The translations under genes were made by a program, and so were the position numbers. 64,000 nt of DNA. It comes from Marinitoga sp. 1197 (GTDB lineage: Bacteria > Thermotogota > Thermotogae > Petrotogales > Petrotogaceae). The DNA lies in contig NZ_AZAY01000048.1 of assembly GCF_001021165.1 (NCBI RefSeq), positions 124,149-188,148 of the forward strand. The letters run 5' to 3'. Shown piece by piece: positions 31,107 to 41,718 of the stretch (position 1 is the stretch's first letter; each line of letters begins with the position of its first letter). The notes beneath the pieces are model-generated. The model saw only the letters and a program-made list of their open reading frames with translations. It had not been told where the DNA came from and searched no databases.

Positions 31107-31134
31107 GTATCAGGGCGCAAATGCGCCCTGATAC
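31107..31134 (-). terminator. Terminator downstream of clpP
   Basis: Near-perfect palindrome GTATCAGGGCGCA/TGCGCCCTGATAC, 12-13 bp, starting one base after the clpP stop codon. It is unusually GC-rich for this genome. The T-run on the minus strand is weak (AATAATTTC), so termination may be partial, with read-through into mutS. Confidence 0.65.
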
Positions 31135-31135
31135 T

Positions 31136-31731
31136 TTATTTTATTTCTTTTCTGCTTTTGATAACCTTATCGATCAAACCGTATTTCAAAGCTTCTTCAG
31201 CGGACATGAAATAATCCCTATCTGTATCTTTTTCTATTGTTTTTAAATCCTGACCTGTATGTTCACTTAATATATTATTTAGCATTTTTTTAATTCTTAA
31301 TAATTCTTGAACCTGAATTTCAACATCTTTAGCCGTTCCCTGAGCACCACCCCATGGTTGATGGATCATGATTCTTGAATTAGGCAAGGCAAACCTTTTT
31401 CCTTTTGCCCCAGCTGCTAATAATACAGCTCCCATTGATGCTGCCTGCCCTATACATATAGTTGCAACGTCTGGTTTTATATATTGCATTGTATCGTACA
31501 TTGCCAAACCAGCAGTTACAGAACCACCTGGACTGTTAATGTATAAATATATATCTTTTTCAGGATCCTGCGCTTCTAAAAAAAGTAATTGTGCTACAAC
31601 TAAATTTGAAATATAATCATTAACATCTGATCCTAAAAATATAATTCTATCTTTTAATAATCTTGAATAAATATCATAAGCTCTCTCATATCTCCCTGTA
31701 GACTCAACTACAACTGGTATTGGCATACTCA

Positions 31732-31732
<1 letters not shown>
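31136..31732 (-). CDS. clpP: ATP-dependent Clp protease proteolytic subunit
   Basis: Serine protease of 198 residues forming the 14-subunit chamber used by ClpX or ClpA/C. Catalytic triad: Ser in [14 protein letters not shown], His in IMIHQPWGG, Asp in [10 protein letters not shown]. The hydrophobic docking and handle regions look normal. AAGGTG precedes ATG 31732, which overlaps the remA stop as TAATG. No clpX follows; the gene is next to a strong hairpin. Confidence 0.97.
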
Positions 31733-33368
<1,636 letters not shown>

Positions 33369-33372
33369 TTTT

Positions 33373-33954
33373 ATGATAGTTCTTTTTGGAGGGAGTTATA
33401 ATCCACCACATATTGGTCATAGAATTATTGCAGAATATGCATACGATTATTTGAAACCAGACAAGTTTTTAATTATACCTGCTGTAATTCCACCACACAA
33501 ATTAAAAAATAATGAAATTGCTGATTTTAAAATCAGATTTTCCTGGTGTGAAAAAACCTTTCCTAAAGAACGGTTTATTGTGAGTGATATTGAAAAAAAA
33601 TTACCAACACCGTCTTATACGCATCAAACAGTTTCATATTTAAAAGAAAAATATAATGATGAAATTTTTTTGTTAATAGGGGAAGATTCGCTAATTAATT
33701 TCCATACTTGGTATAAATGGAAAGATTTATTAAAAAAAGTAACATTAGTTGTATATAAAAGATACTCAGAAAAGTTAAAATTTGACAACTATAATTTGCC
33801 TCACATATTTTTAAATTCACCTTTAATAGAAATATCCGCAACAGAAATACGAGACAGAATAAAAAAAAGCCTCAGTATTTATGGAATGGTAGATGATAAA
33901 ATTAGTAATGAAGTTATAAAATATTATAAAAAATATTATAAAAATAATAATTAG
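33373..33954 (+). CDS. nadD: Nicotinate-nucleotide adenylyltransferase
   Basis: Makes deamido-NAD from nicotinate mononucleotide and ATP. The 193-residue protein has the nucleotidyltransferase motif FGGSYNPPHIGH at the N-terminus and the ISATEIRDRI motif near the C-terminus. ATG 33373 is used rather than 33352: the TGGAG ribosome site lies in the end of obg and the longer reading would add non-family residues. Downstream is a 21-bp bidirectional terminator. Confidence 0.95.
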   Translation: MIVLFGGSYNPPHIGHRIIAEYAYDYLKPDKFLIIPAVIPPHKLKNNEIADFKIRFSWCEKTFPKERFIVSDIEKKLPTPSYTHQTVSYLKEKYNDEIFLLIGEDSLINFHTWYKWKDLLKKVTLVVYKRYSEKLKFDNYNLPHIFLNSPLIEISATEIRDRIKKSLSIYGMVDDKISNEVIKYYKKYYKNNN

Positions 33955-34017
33955 AAAAATTAAATACTTACAAAGATGTCCAAAAATTCAAACTCATTCA
34001 TATTATTTTTTAGAAAT

Positions 34018-34064
34018 AATAAAACTAAAATGGAAGCTTTTGTAGCTTCCATTTTAGTTTTATT
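34018..34064. terminator. Bidirectional terminator between nadD and AIM24 gene
   Basis: A perfect 21-bp stem from AATAAAACTAAAATGGAAGCT and its complement with a 5-base loop. It overlaps the stop codon of the AIM24 gene and serves both convergent units. Confidence 0.9.
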
Positions 34065-34836
34065 AAAATCTCGTGTCGCCACCAAATAGACCTCCCAATA
34101 AATTTCCACCTATTCCATCGATTCCACGTGTTTCACCTTTATTAGAAAATCTTGCAGCAGAATATATTCTATCAGCAAGTCTGGAAAATGGAAGGCTTTG
34201 TAAATAAACAATTCCTGGTCCTGTTACTCTTGTTAAAAACATTCCTTCTCCACCAAAAAGAGCATTTTTAAAACCTCCAACAAATTGAATATCATAATCT
34301 ACTGTATTAGAAAAGCCGACAATACACCCTGTATCAACCCTTAACGATTCTCCAGGCATAAGATTTTTCTCAATTATCATGCCACCTGCATGAATAAAAG
34401 CCATTCCATCCCCAACTAATCTTTCTAAAATAAAACCTTCACCACCAAATAATCCTGCACCAATTTTTTTAGTAAATGCTATTTCTATTTCTATACCAGC
34501 TGCGGAACATAAATAACTATCTTTTTGACATATAAATTCACCATTAAATCTTTTTAAATCTATTGGAATAACTTTCCCAGGATATGGCGCTCCAAATGCC
34601 ACATGTTTTTTTCCATGAGCGACATTAATAAAATTTGTAATAAAAAAGCTTTCACCAACGAACATTCTTTTTAATCCTTTAAAAAAGCCACCCCCTGTGT
34701 TGGTTTGCATTTCAATTCCATCATCCATATACATCATAGCTCCAGCTTCAGCTCTAACTCCCTCTCCTGGATCAAGTTCAATTTCCACAAGTTGCATATC
34801 ATCTCCAATAATTTTATAATCGATAATATCAGCCAT
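34063..34836 (-). CDS. AIM24/TIGR00266 family protein
   Basis: Cytosolic beta-rich protein of about 257 residues. The family pattern is strong: EIELDPGEGVRAEAGAMMYM at the N-terminus, several glycine-rich repeats (GGGFFKGLKRMF, AGLFGGEGFILERL, NALFGGEGMFLTRV) and a Gly-rich C-terminus. The fold is a tryptophan-RNA-binding attenuation protein-like trimer; the biological role in bacteria is unknown. ATG 34836 is preferred to ATG 34842 because it stands at a normal distance from AAGGAGG. It is a single-gene unit. Confidence 0.88.
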   Translation of the reverse strand: MADIIDYKIIGDDMQLVEIELDPGEGVRAEAGAMMYMDDGIEMQTNTGGGFFKGLKRMFVGESFFITNFINVAHGKKHVAFGAPYPGKVIPIDLKRFNGEFICQKDSYLCSAAGIEIEIAFTKKIGAGLFGGEGFILERLVGDGMAFIHAGGMIIEKNLMPGESLRVDTGCIVGFSNTVDYDIQFVGGFKNALFGGEGMFLTRVTGPGIVYLQSLPFSRLADRIYSAARFSNKGETRGIDGIGGNLLGGLFGGDTRF

Positions 34837-34943
34837 AACCATTCCTCCTTAAATTTTATTCTCTTTCACATTATATCATATTATTCTTTTCTCTAAATTT
34901 CAAAGTTAAATAATAATATGATATAATTATATTAGGTGATAAC

Positions 34944-35615
34944 ATGAAAATATTTGAAATAAAAAATACTCAGAAAGGTATTTTTATTGAGAGAGTTAAC
35001 AGATATTTAGCTAAAATTCTAATAAATGATAAAATAGAAGATGTTCATGTTCACGATCCTGGTAGATTGAAAGAGCTTCTATATAAAAATAACAGTGTTT
35101 TAATTAAAAGAGTATATAATCCTAAAAGAAAAACAAAATATGATTTAATTGCTGCAAAAAAATTTAAGGAATTTGTTTTGGTAAATTCAATATATCATAG
35201 ATATATAGCTGAAAATATATTGAGGAAAAAATATAAAAATTTAAAGCCTGAAGTAAAATATAATAACAGCCGAATAGATTTTTTAGCAAATGAAAAAATA
35301 TGGATAGAGATAAAAGGATGCACTTTATCTGAAAATAATATTGCTAAGTTTCCTGATGCACCTACAAAACGCGGATTAAAACATTTAAACGAACTAATAG
35401 AACTTAAAGAAAAAGGATATGAAAGTCATATATATTTTTTAGTTTTTTCAACAGCAGAATATTTTTCACCTAATTATGAAACGGATCCGGAATTTTCAAA
35501 AAAACTTATTGAAGCATATAAAAAAGGTGTGAAAATATTTCCGCTTTTATTTTCTTTCAAAAATAATTTGATTATTTTTGAAAGAAAACTTGATATATTA
35601 ATGGAAAAGGTGTGA
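34944..35615 (+). CDS. sfsA: SfsA family DNA/RNA nuclease
   Basis: Protein of 223 residues. SfsA pattern: FIERVNRYLAKI (OB-like N-domain), VHVHDPGRLKELL, then a PD-(D/E)XK-like core with VKYNNSRIDFLANE and WIEIKGCTL, and FPDAPTKRGLKHLNEL. First described as a sugar fermentation regulator; biochemical work on the family indicates nuclease activity. AGGTGAT stands 3 bases before ATG. The next frameshifted gene starts 3 bases after its stop. Confidence 0.93.
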   Translation: MKIFEIKNTQKGIFIERVNRYLAKILINDKIEDVHVHDPGRLKELLYKNNSVLIKRVYNPKRKTKYDLIAAKKFKEFVLVNSIYHRYIAENILRKKYKNLKPEVKYNNSRIDFLANEKIWIEIKGCTLSENNIAKFPDAPTKRGLKHLNELIELKEKGYESHIYFLVFSTAEYFSPNYETDPEFSKKLIEAYKKGVKIFPLLFSFKNNLIIFERKLDILMEKV

Positions 35616-35618
35616 AAA

Positions 35619-36003
35619 ATGTCTAATTATGATATTTTTTTTAAAGACTTAGAATATGATTATATAAAAATAATAGAATATTTGAAACAATTTAAAAATA
35701 ATGAGAATTTGCTTATTAAGAAAGCAAAGAAAATATAATACCTGAAATTAAGTTAATTAGTGATATATGCACAATTTCAAATAATGAAGTAATAAAATAT
35801 GCTATTATAATTTCTGCTTTAGATAATGTATACGATAATCTAAAAAAAATTATAATAATAAAGATATAAATAAATTAATTCGGTTATTATTGTATATAGA
35901 AAATTATGTTTATAGCGAATTTAATAATAAACTTTATATAGATAAACTTTTAAAAAAGGTTTATCATATATCAAATAAATTACAGAAAATTATTTCAAAG
36001 TAG
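35619..36003 (+). pseudogene. Frameshifted small gene after sfsA
   Basis: Three consecutive reading frames keep protein-like content: ATG 35619 reads MSNYDIFFKDLEYDYIKII to a stop after 39 codons; a second frame continues from about 35730 (IIPEIKLISDICTIS) to a stop near 35869; a third continues (KDINKLIRLLLYIENYVYS) to TAG 36003. Joined, they give a helical, Lys/Ile-rich protein of about 128 residues with no recognised family. The breaks lie at A-rich runs, so they could be real mutations or assembly errors. It would be co-transcribed with sfsA. Confidence 0.6.
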
Positions 36004-36094
36004 AAAAATGGAATTTCTCCCAATTTTTGCTATTGAAAACAATATATACTAAATACAAAAAATGTTTTTAAAAAATTATTTGTTAATAAATTAT

Positions 36095-36124
36095 AAACCA
36101 GGGTTTCCCCTGGCTTGTTTTATT
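36095..36124. terminator. Bidirectional terminator before the proline operon end
   Basis: CCAGGG-TTTC-CCCTGG stem with TTGTTTTATTT on the plus strand and TTTATAATTT on the minus strand. It ends both the sfsA transcript and the convergent proline catabolism operon. Confidence 0.75.
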
Positions 36125-37739
36125 TCATAAATGGATAAGTATAATTTGTTGGTGGATTAAAGTTTTCTTTAATTGATCTTGCGGAAGTCCATCGCAAAAG
36201 ATTGAGATAACTGCCTGCTTTATCATTTGTCCCGGAACCTCTTGAACCTCCAAATGGCTGCTGGTCAACAACAGCACCTGTAGGTTTATCATTAATATAG
36301 AAATTTCCTGCTGCATGGATCAATATTCTTTCAGCCTTTCTAATTGCTTCTCTATCCTGTGCAAAAATAGAACCGGTTAAACCATATGGCGATGTTTTAT
36401 CACAAAGTTTTAAAATATCTTCATATTTATCATCATCATATATATATACTGTCAATACTGGTCCAAATATTTCTTCTTCCATTGTTTTGAAGTGAGGATC
36501 ATCTGTTAAAACAATTGTAGGATCTATAAAATAACCAATGGAATCATCATATTTTCCACCAACTAATATTTCTGCATTTTCCCGTGCATATTCAATATAA
36601 CCAGTTATTTTTTTGAATGCTGCTTTATCAATTACTGCATTAACAAAATTTGAAAAATCTGTTGGGGAACCCATTTTTAAATTCATCGTAGTTTCTATTA
36701 ACTCATCTTTTATGTCATCCCAAATACTTTTTGAAATATATGCCCTTGAAGCTGCTGAACATTTTTGTCCCTGATATTCAAAAGCACCTCTTATCAATGC
36801 TGTTATCAATGCTTTTCTATTTGCAGTATGATGAGCGATTACAAAATCCTTTCCTCCAGTTTCCCCTACAATTCTTGGATACGATTTGTAGTTTCTAATA
36901 TTCTTGCCTATCATTTCCCACATTGAATTAAATGTATTAACAGATCCTGTGAAATGTACTCCTCCGAAATTTGGATTTGAAAAGATTATTTCTCCAACTT
37001 TAGCACCTGGGCCTGGAATAAAATTAATAACTCCATCTGGTAAACCGGCTTCTTGTAATAATTTCATTATGTAATAAGCAGTATAAACTGCAGATGAAGC
37101 TGGTTTCCATAATACAACATTACCCATTATTGCAGGTGCTGTTGGTAAATTTCCGGAAATTGACGCAAAATTAAATGGCGGAACTGCAAAAATAAATCCA
37201 TCTAAAGCTCTATATTCCATTCTATTAAGAATACCTTTGGAAGATTGGGGTTGTTCTGTATAAATTTTTGTTGCATAATATGAATTAAATCTGAAGAAAT
37301 CTATCAATTCACACGCTGCATCAATTTCTGCCTGGAAAACATTTTTCCCAAGATCCAACATTGCTGCAGCATTCAATGTGTTTCTCCATGTGGTAGATAA
37401 TAATTCAGCGGCTTTTAAAAATATTGAAATTCTATCAATATACGAATAACTTTCCCATTCTGCTTTTGCTTTTAATGCACTTTCAATAGCCATTTTTATT
37501 TCTTTTTCTCCAGCAATATGATAATGAGCTAATATATGCTTGTGATTATGAGGCATTATACATTTTCCTAAATTACCAGTTTTTATTTCCTTTCCTCCGA
37601 TTATTAAAGGAATTTCAATTTCTTTTGAAGATAATTCTTTTAATTTTTCTTTTAATTCTTCCCTTTCTTTTGTTCCTGGCTCATAAGATAAAATAGGTTC
37701 ATTTTTTGGTCTTTCCATAACAAAAATACTGTTAAACAT
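36120..37739 (-). CDS. L-glutamate gamma-semialdehyde (P5C) dehydrogenase
   Basis: Aldehyde dehydrogenase of 539 residues that oxidises glutamate semialdehyde (from pyrroline-5-carboxylate) to glutamate with NAD. Catalytic Cys327 lies in EYQGQKCSAASR and the general base Glu293 in VGETGGKDF; the NAD-binding FTGSVNTF and the family-specific PPFNFASISGNLP are visible. Length and motifs match the stand-alone RocA/PruA dehydrogenase rather than fused PutA. It is last in an operon with four proline dehydrogenase subunits, giving the full path from proline to glutamate. Confidence 0.93.
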   Translation of the reverse strand: MFNSIFVMERPKNEPILSYEPGTKEREELKEKLKELSSKEIEIPLIIGGKEIKTGNLGKCIMPHNHKHILAHYHIAGEKEIKMAIESALKAKAEWESYSYIDRISIFLKAAELLSTTWRNTLNAAAMLDLGKNVFQAEIDAACELIDFFRFNSYYATKIYTEQPQSSKGILNRMEYRALDGFIFAVPPFNFASISGNLPTAPAIMGNVVLWKPASSAVYTAYYIMKLLQEAGLPDGVINFIPGPGAKVGEIIFSNPNFGGVHFTGSVNTFNSMWEMIGKNIRNYKSYPRIVGETGGKDFVIAHHTANRKALITALIRGAFEYQGQKCSAASRAYISKSIWDDIKDELIETTMNLKMGSPTDFSNFVNAVIDKAAFKKITGYIEYARENAEILVGGKYDDSIGYFIDPTIVLTDDPHFKTMEEEIFGPVLTVYIYDDDKYEDILKLCDKTSPYGLTGSIFAQDREAIRKAERILIHAAGNFYINDKPTGAVVDQQPFGGSRGSGTNDKAGSYLNLLRWTSARSIKENFNPPTNYTYPFMK

Positions 37740-37755
37740 TCCTCTATCCCTCCTT

Positions 37756-38898
37756 TTAAACTACTGATGGTTCAGTAATAATTTCATTACGTTCAAATCT
37801 ACCAATATCAAGAATAACTTCCCATGTTAACTTATTACTCAAAATAATATCTTTCATTAAAATTCCCACCGCTGGTGCTAGCATAAATCCATGTCCGCTA
37901 AAACCTATTGCCATATAAAATCCTTCAATTTCTTTGCAATCACCAACTATTGGTTGATGATCAGGTGATATATTATAATAACCCGCCCATTGACGTACAA
38001 CTCTTAAATTTTTTGTTGGTGGAAGTAGCCATGTTACTTTTTCAGCCATGCTTTCAAGAAATTGCCATGTGCTCTTAATGTTTTTTTCTACACTTTTTTC
38101 TGGCCCCTCACCCATCACAAACGAACCATTCGGTGTTTGTTGACAGTATATATTGTAAGAAAAAGACATAACCATTGGTCCAAGTATTTCATTTACAGGT
38201 TCTGTAGCGAGTATTTCATGCCTCTCAGAATATACAGGTAAATCAACACCTACCATCTTACCTATTTCGCCTGACCAGCCTCCAGCTGCATTTACAACTT
38301 TTTCTGTTTCAATAAATCCTTTATCTGTATAAACACCTTTAATTCTTCCATTTTTTACATATATATCCTTTACTTCTACACCTTTATTAATTTCAACTCC
38401 TAATCTTTCTGCAGCTTGCGCATAAGCTATGGTTGTTAAAAACGGATTGGCATGTCCATCTTTATCATGGAATGCAGCCCCAAGCAACTTTTCAGTATTC
38501 AAAAATGGAACTATCTCTTTAGCTTCTTGTGGAGTTAAAAGTTTTGAATTTATACCAAAAGAATTCTGTAACTTCACATTTTTCTTAAATTGATTCCACT
38601 CTTTTTCTGTATATGCTAAAAGCAAATATCCTTTTTGTTTAAATTCTATATTTATATCTGTTTCAAGTATATCATTTATATTTTCAAATATTTTCACACT
38701 TTCACGGGATAAAATACAGTTTTGTTTTGTACCCCATTGTTGTCTAACTCCTGCCCCACACCTTCCCGTAGCTCCATATGCAAGATATTTCTTTTCAAGT
38801 AAAACTACATCTTTCATACCAACTTTAGCAAGATTATATGCTATAGATACCCCTATTACTCCTCCACCAATAATAACAACTGAAGCCTTATTTTTCAT
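37756..38898 (-). CDS. Proline dehydrogenase complex, catalytic FAD (beta) subunit
   Basis: D-amino acid oxidase-type flavoprotein of about 380 residues. The FAD-binding motif VVIIGGGVIGVSIAYNLAK is at the N-terminus and GFSGHGFMLAPAVG near the C-terminus. The family includes sarcosine oxidase beta, HcnC and the beta subunit of the heterotetrameric dye-linked L-proline dehydrogenase of Thermococcales. The neighbouring P5C dehydrogenase makes proline the most likely substrate. ATG 38898 is chosen over GTG 38907 as TAGGTGG precedes it. It overlaps the BFD-like gene by 11 bases. Confidence 0.85.
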   Translation of the reverse strand: MKNKASVVIIGGGVIGVSIAYNLAKVGMKDVVLLEKKYLAYGATGRCGAGVRQQWGTKQNCILSRESVKIFENINDILETDINIEFKQKGYLLLAYTEKEWNQFKKNVKLQNSFGINSKLLTPQEAKEIVPFLNTEKLLGAAFHDKDGHANPFLTTIAYAQAAERLGVEINKGVEVKDIYVKNGRIKGVYTDKGFIETEKVVNAAGGWSGEIGKMVGVDLPVYSERHEILATEPVNEILGPMVMSFSYNIYCQQTPNGSFVMGEGPEKSVEKNIKSTWQFLESMAEKVTWLLPPTKNLRVVRQWAGYYNISPDHQPIVGDCKEIEGFYMAIGFSGHGFMLAPAVGILMKDIILSNKLTWEVILDIGRFERNEIITEPSVV

Positions 38899-39166
38899 AT
38901 TTTCCACCTACAATCTCCTTAAAGAAAATCCCCCCAAATGGTGGTCTGTTATGTGGATTATAAACTTCTTCTATTGGTTTCCCAGTAAATTTAGAAATTT
39001 CTCTTGCAATAATTGGACCACAAGTTTTACCCTGACATGGCCCCATTCCAGCTCTTGAAACTCTTTTTATTTCTTCAACAGTAGTGAATCCTTGTTTTAT
39101 TAAATCTTTAATTTCTCTAAGAGTAATATCTTCGCATCTACATACAATAATTTTGTCTTCATCCAT
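38888..39166 (-). CDS. BFD-like [2Fe-2S] subunit of proline dehydrogenase complex
   Basis: Small iron-sulfur protein of 92 residues. The bacterioferritin-associated ferredoxin-like (Fer2_BFD) pattern is complete: two cysteines in VCRCEDIT and two in PCQGKTCG, spaced by about 32 residues. In sarcosine oxidase and archaeal proline dehydrogenase complexes this module can be a separate small subunit or fused to the alpha subunit; here it is separate. Electrons would pass between the two flavoprotein subunits. It starts right at the stop of the alpha gene. Confidence 0.85.
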   Translation of the reverse strand: MDEDKIIVCRCEDITLREIKDLIKQGFTTVEEIKRVSRAGMGPCQGKTCGPIIAREISKFTGKPIEEVYNPHNRPPFGGIFFKEIVGGKYEK

Positions 39167-40701
39167 TATCTCATCACCTCAATGTTTCTTACTTCCATAA
39201 TCAATTCTTTGGGAACTTCTACTTCTACTATATTTGTTTTGTCTTTTAATTTTCTGATAGACAAAACCTTTCCATCTGCAATTTTTTCTCCTTTCCTATT
39301 TAATAAATCTACTTTTTCACCTTTTTCCGGTAATGGTAACATCTCATATGGCAAGAAAACAGACGATTTTTTCTTATCAACAACAAATATTGCCAAACCA
39401 GGACAAACACCTATACAGTTACCACATCCTGTACACAAATCATATTCCAATTTTGGTAGTCCATTTAAAGTATCCATTTTTATAGCATTCGTAGGACAAC
39501 TTACTACACATGGATTACAAGGAATCTTTTGAAAACATTCTATTACAGCAAATTTTGCCTTTTCAGTATTTGAAACACTTTCTATTCTTTCTTTTTCTGG
39601 AATTCCATTTCTATGCAATTCGTCTAAATCTTCCTGCTCTTCAATTATAAAATCTACATTTAAATTTAACTTTTTTAAACCACTAACTATCTTTGTGGAA
39701 GTTTTTCGTAATTCAGCCAATCTATTTTTTATCTCATTTATCCTTTTGTCAAATTCACCGGTCAATTCATATGAAGCATACAAACCTGCAAGTTCTCCTT
39801 CGAGCATTGCAGCAGTAGCCTCTTCAATTCCAGCAACGTCACCAGCGACAAATATATTATCAATTGTTGTTTTTAAATTATCGTCTCTGACTGGAACAAA
39901 TCCGCCAAGCTCAGGAATATACATCATCTCACAACCCATCTGATTTAAAATATCTCCTAAAGGACTTAATCCAGTTGCAAGGCATACAACATCACATTTT
40001 ATCTCTTTTTTCTCATGTGTTTTTACATTTTCAATTATTGCACCTTCAACTTTCCTTCCTCCCAGTGCCTTTATTATCGTATATGATGTATATATAGGAA
40101 TTCCTAACCTTCTAATTTTAGAAGCATGAACAAGATATCCACCAATTTTTTCTGAAATTTCAACTATTCCTTTAACCTTAACTCCAGCCTGTGTCAGTTG
40201 ATACGAAACAATCAAACCAATATTTCCAGAACCAACCATCAATACTTCTTTTCCAGGCAAAATTCCATATACATTCATAAGTGTTTGGACCGCACCAGCT
40301 CCAAAAATTCCTGGTAAATCATTATTTTCAAATGGCAATGACCTCTCAAACGCACCTGTTGCAACAATTACTTTTTTGGGTTTTATCTTAAACATTCTTT
40401 CATCTTTTAATATCGTTACTACTCCATCTTCATAATATCCCATTACCATTGCCGACAACATTAAATCTATATTTTTATCGTTATTAATCTTTTCAATAAA
40501 TTCTCTTACTATTTGAATACCCCTTGTTCCTGCGTATTCATCCTTTGAACCAAAAAATTTATGTGTTTGTTTAATCAATTGTCCCCCTAAAAATTCCTTT
40601 TCCTCTGCAAGTAATACTCTTAATCCCTTTCTACTTGCACTCAAGGCAGCATTTATCCCAGCTGGACCTCCCCCTATAACTAAAATATCATACTCTCTCA
40701 A
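39166..40701 (-). CDS. Proline dehydrogenase complex, alpha subunit with ferredoxin domain
   Basis: Flavoprotein of 511 residues. An FAD Rossmann motif VIGGGPAGINAALSA begins the protein; a second nucleotide-binding motif VLMVGSGNIGLIVSYQL lies near 155; ATG-type FVAGDVAGIEEAT near 285 completes the pyridine nucleotide-disulfide oxidoreductase fold. Unlike HcnB, it carries an additional ferredoxin-like region near 395-450 with two cysteine sets, CNPCVVSCP and CTGCGNCIGVCP, for [4Fe-4S] clusters. It begins with TTG 40701, 4 bases after AGGGTGAT, and overlaps the next upstream gene. It probably relays electrons from proline to NAD or ferredoxin. Confidence 0.85.
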   Translation of the reverse strand: MREYDILVIGGGPAGINAALSASRKGLRVLLAEEKEFLGGQLIKQTHKFFGSKDEYAGTRGIQIVREFIEKINNDKNIDLMLSAMVMGYYEDGVVTILKDERMFKIKPKKVIVATGAFERSLPFENNDLPGIFGAGAVQTLMNVYGILPGKEVLMVGSGNIGLIVSYQLTQAGVKVKGIVEISEKIGGYLVHASKIRRLGIPIYTSYTIIKALGGRKVEGAIIENVKTHEKKEIKCDVVCLATGLSPLGDILNQMGCEMMYIPELGGFVPVRDDNLKTTIDNIFVAGDVAGIEEATAAMLEGELAGLYASYELTGEFDKRINEIKNRLAELRKTSTKIVSGLKKLNLNVDFIIEEQEDLDELHRNGIPEKERIESVSNTEKAKFAVIECFQKIPCNPCVVSCPTNAIKMDTLNGLPKLEYDLCTGCGNCIGVCPGLAIFVVDKKKSSVFLPYEMLPLPEKGEKVDLLNRKGEKIADGKVLSIRKLKDKTNIVEVEVPKELIMEVRNIEVMR

Positions 40702-41002
40702 TTAAATCACCCTTTGGTTTTTGTTTTTTTACTACCATTCCTTCTTTTAATGGTGTAATACAAATTCTCGTATTTGGAACACCATCAACAACCATTAAAC
40801 ATGAAGAACAATGTCCTATTGCACAAAACAAACCTCTTGGTCTTTTTGTTTTCAAACCCTCTCTGTATTCCCAAATTCCTAAAGCGTGCAGCGCCGCAGC
40901 AATAGTATCTCCTTCATAACCATATAATTCCTGATCTTCAAAATAAAACTTAATTTTTTTTCTCCTTTTAAATTCTAAAATTGGATGCTCTTGAATTCTC
41001 AA
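40688..41002 (-). CDS. [2Fe-2S] ferredoxin-like subunit of proline dehydrogenase complex
   Basis: Protein of about 104 residues with a plant-type ferredoxin-like fold similar to HcnA and sarcosine oxidase alpha N-terminus: FYFEDQELYGYEGDTIAAAL, then cysteines in LFCAIGHCSSCLM and a fourth in TRICITP. TTG 41002 is chosen, 3 bases after GGGGGGATAAT; the longer reading from ATG 41047 would start upstream of the predicted -10 element and is unlikely. It is the first gene of the five-gene proline operon. Confidence 0.85.
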   Translation of the reverse strand: MRIQEHPILEFKRRKKIKFYFEDQELYGYEGDTIAAALHALGIWEYREGLKTKRPRGLFCAIGHCSSCLMVVDGVPNTRICITPLKEGMVVKKQKPKGDLIERV

Positions 41003-41035
41003 ATTATCCCCCCCTGTGAAAAAACTTTCATTAAC

Positions 41036-41041
41036 ATTATA
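41036..41041 (-). promoter_or_regulatory. -10 element of the proline catabolism operon
   Basis: Perfect TATAAT on the minus strand, 33 bases before TTG 41002. No good -35 is seen 17 bases upstream (TTTTTA). The remaining gap to 41228 is AT-rich with nothing else recognised. Confidence 0.45.
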
Positions 41042-41228
41042 CAACAAAGCTTAATATATAAAAACTTTAAAATAAATTATCTTTACTTAGTATTACGAAT
41101 TAATTAACCGTAACTTCTTATAACGTCATATTTTAAACTAAAAAAACAAATATTAATTATAGAGAATCCAAAAAACAAAAATGCTCAAACATTAACTCTT
41201 AACTTTCAAAAATGGAATATCACGATTT

Positions 41229-41718
41229 TATGATATAATAAGTTTTTATGAAAACTTATTAAAATACTTTACAAAAGATGAAAAACTAAAAACAAACGAA
41301 CTTATGAAGAAAGACATAGAGTATATAAAAAAAACGTGGAGGAGAATATGATATTTCACCAATAAAAAATAATTTACCAACAAGATTTGGACATTTAATA
41401 ACAGAATTAAGTAAAAAATACAAAGAAAAAACAGTAATACTCATAGACGAATATGAATCATCAATATTAGAACATATAAACAATAAAGAAAAAGCAGAAG
41501 AATTAACAAACTTAGGACGAAGCGACCTTGTAATAGATTTTGATGAAAGGATATATCTTTTTGAAATAAAAATGGATAAAAGCGCAATTGATGCGATAAA
41601 CCAAATAAAAGAAAAGAAATATTATGAAAAATACAGTGGAAAAGAAATATATATAATAGGGATAAACATAGATTCAGAAAAAAGGAATATTGAGGATTAT
41701 ATAATAGAAAAGATATAA
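41229..41718 (+). pseudogene. Remnant of AAA-ATPase/PD-(D/E)XK family gene
   Basis: No start codon, one frameshift near 41335 and an apparent internal deletion. The first frame reads FYENLLKYFTKDEKLKT; the next frame from 41338 runs to TAA 41716 and contains a Walker B strand TVILIDEYESSI, then abruptly NLGRSDLVIDFDERIYLFEIK, the PD-(D/E)XK core, and ends GINIDSEKRNIEDYIIEK. These belong to the two ends of the AAA-ATPase-like protein family with a C-terminal nuclease domain, common as multiple copies in Thermotogota. The middle of the ATPase is missing. It lies next to transposase debris. Confidence 0.75.

Noticed and set aside
41003-41047. Longer N-terminus for the ferredoxin-like subunit from ATG 41047
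   Set aside because: The predicted -10 element lies inside it and the GGGGGGAT ribosome site points to TTG 41002.
41230-41240. TATAAT at about 41232 as a promoter for an intact gene
   Set aside because: The only coding material downstream is a frameshifted, deleted remnant, so any transcript would be non-functional.
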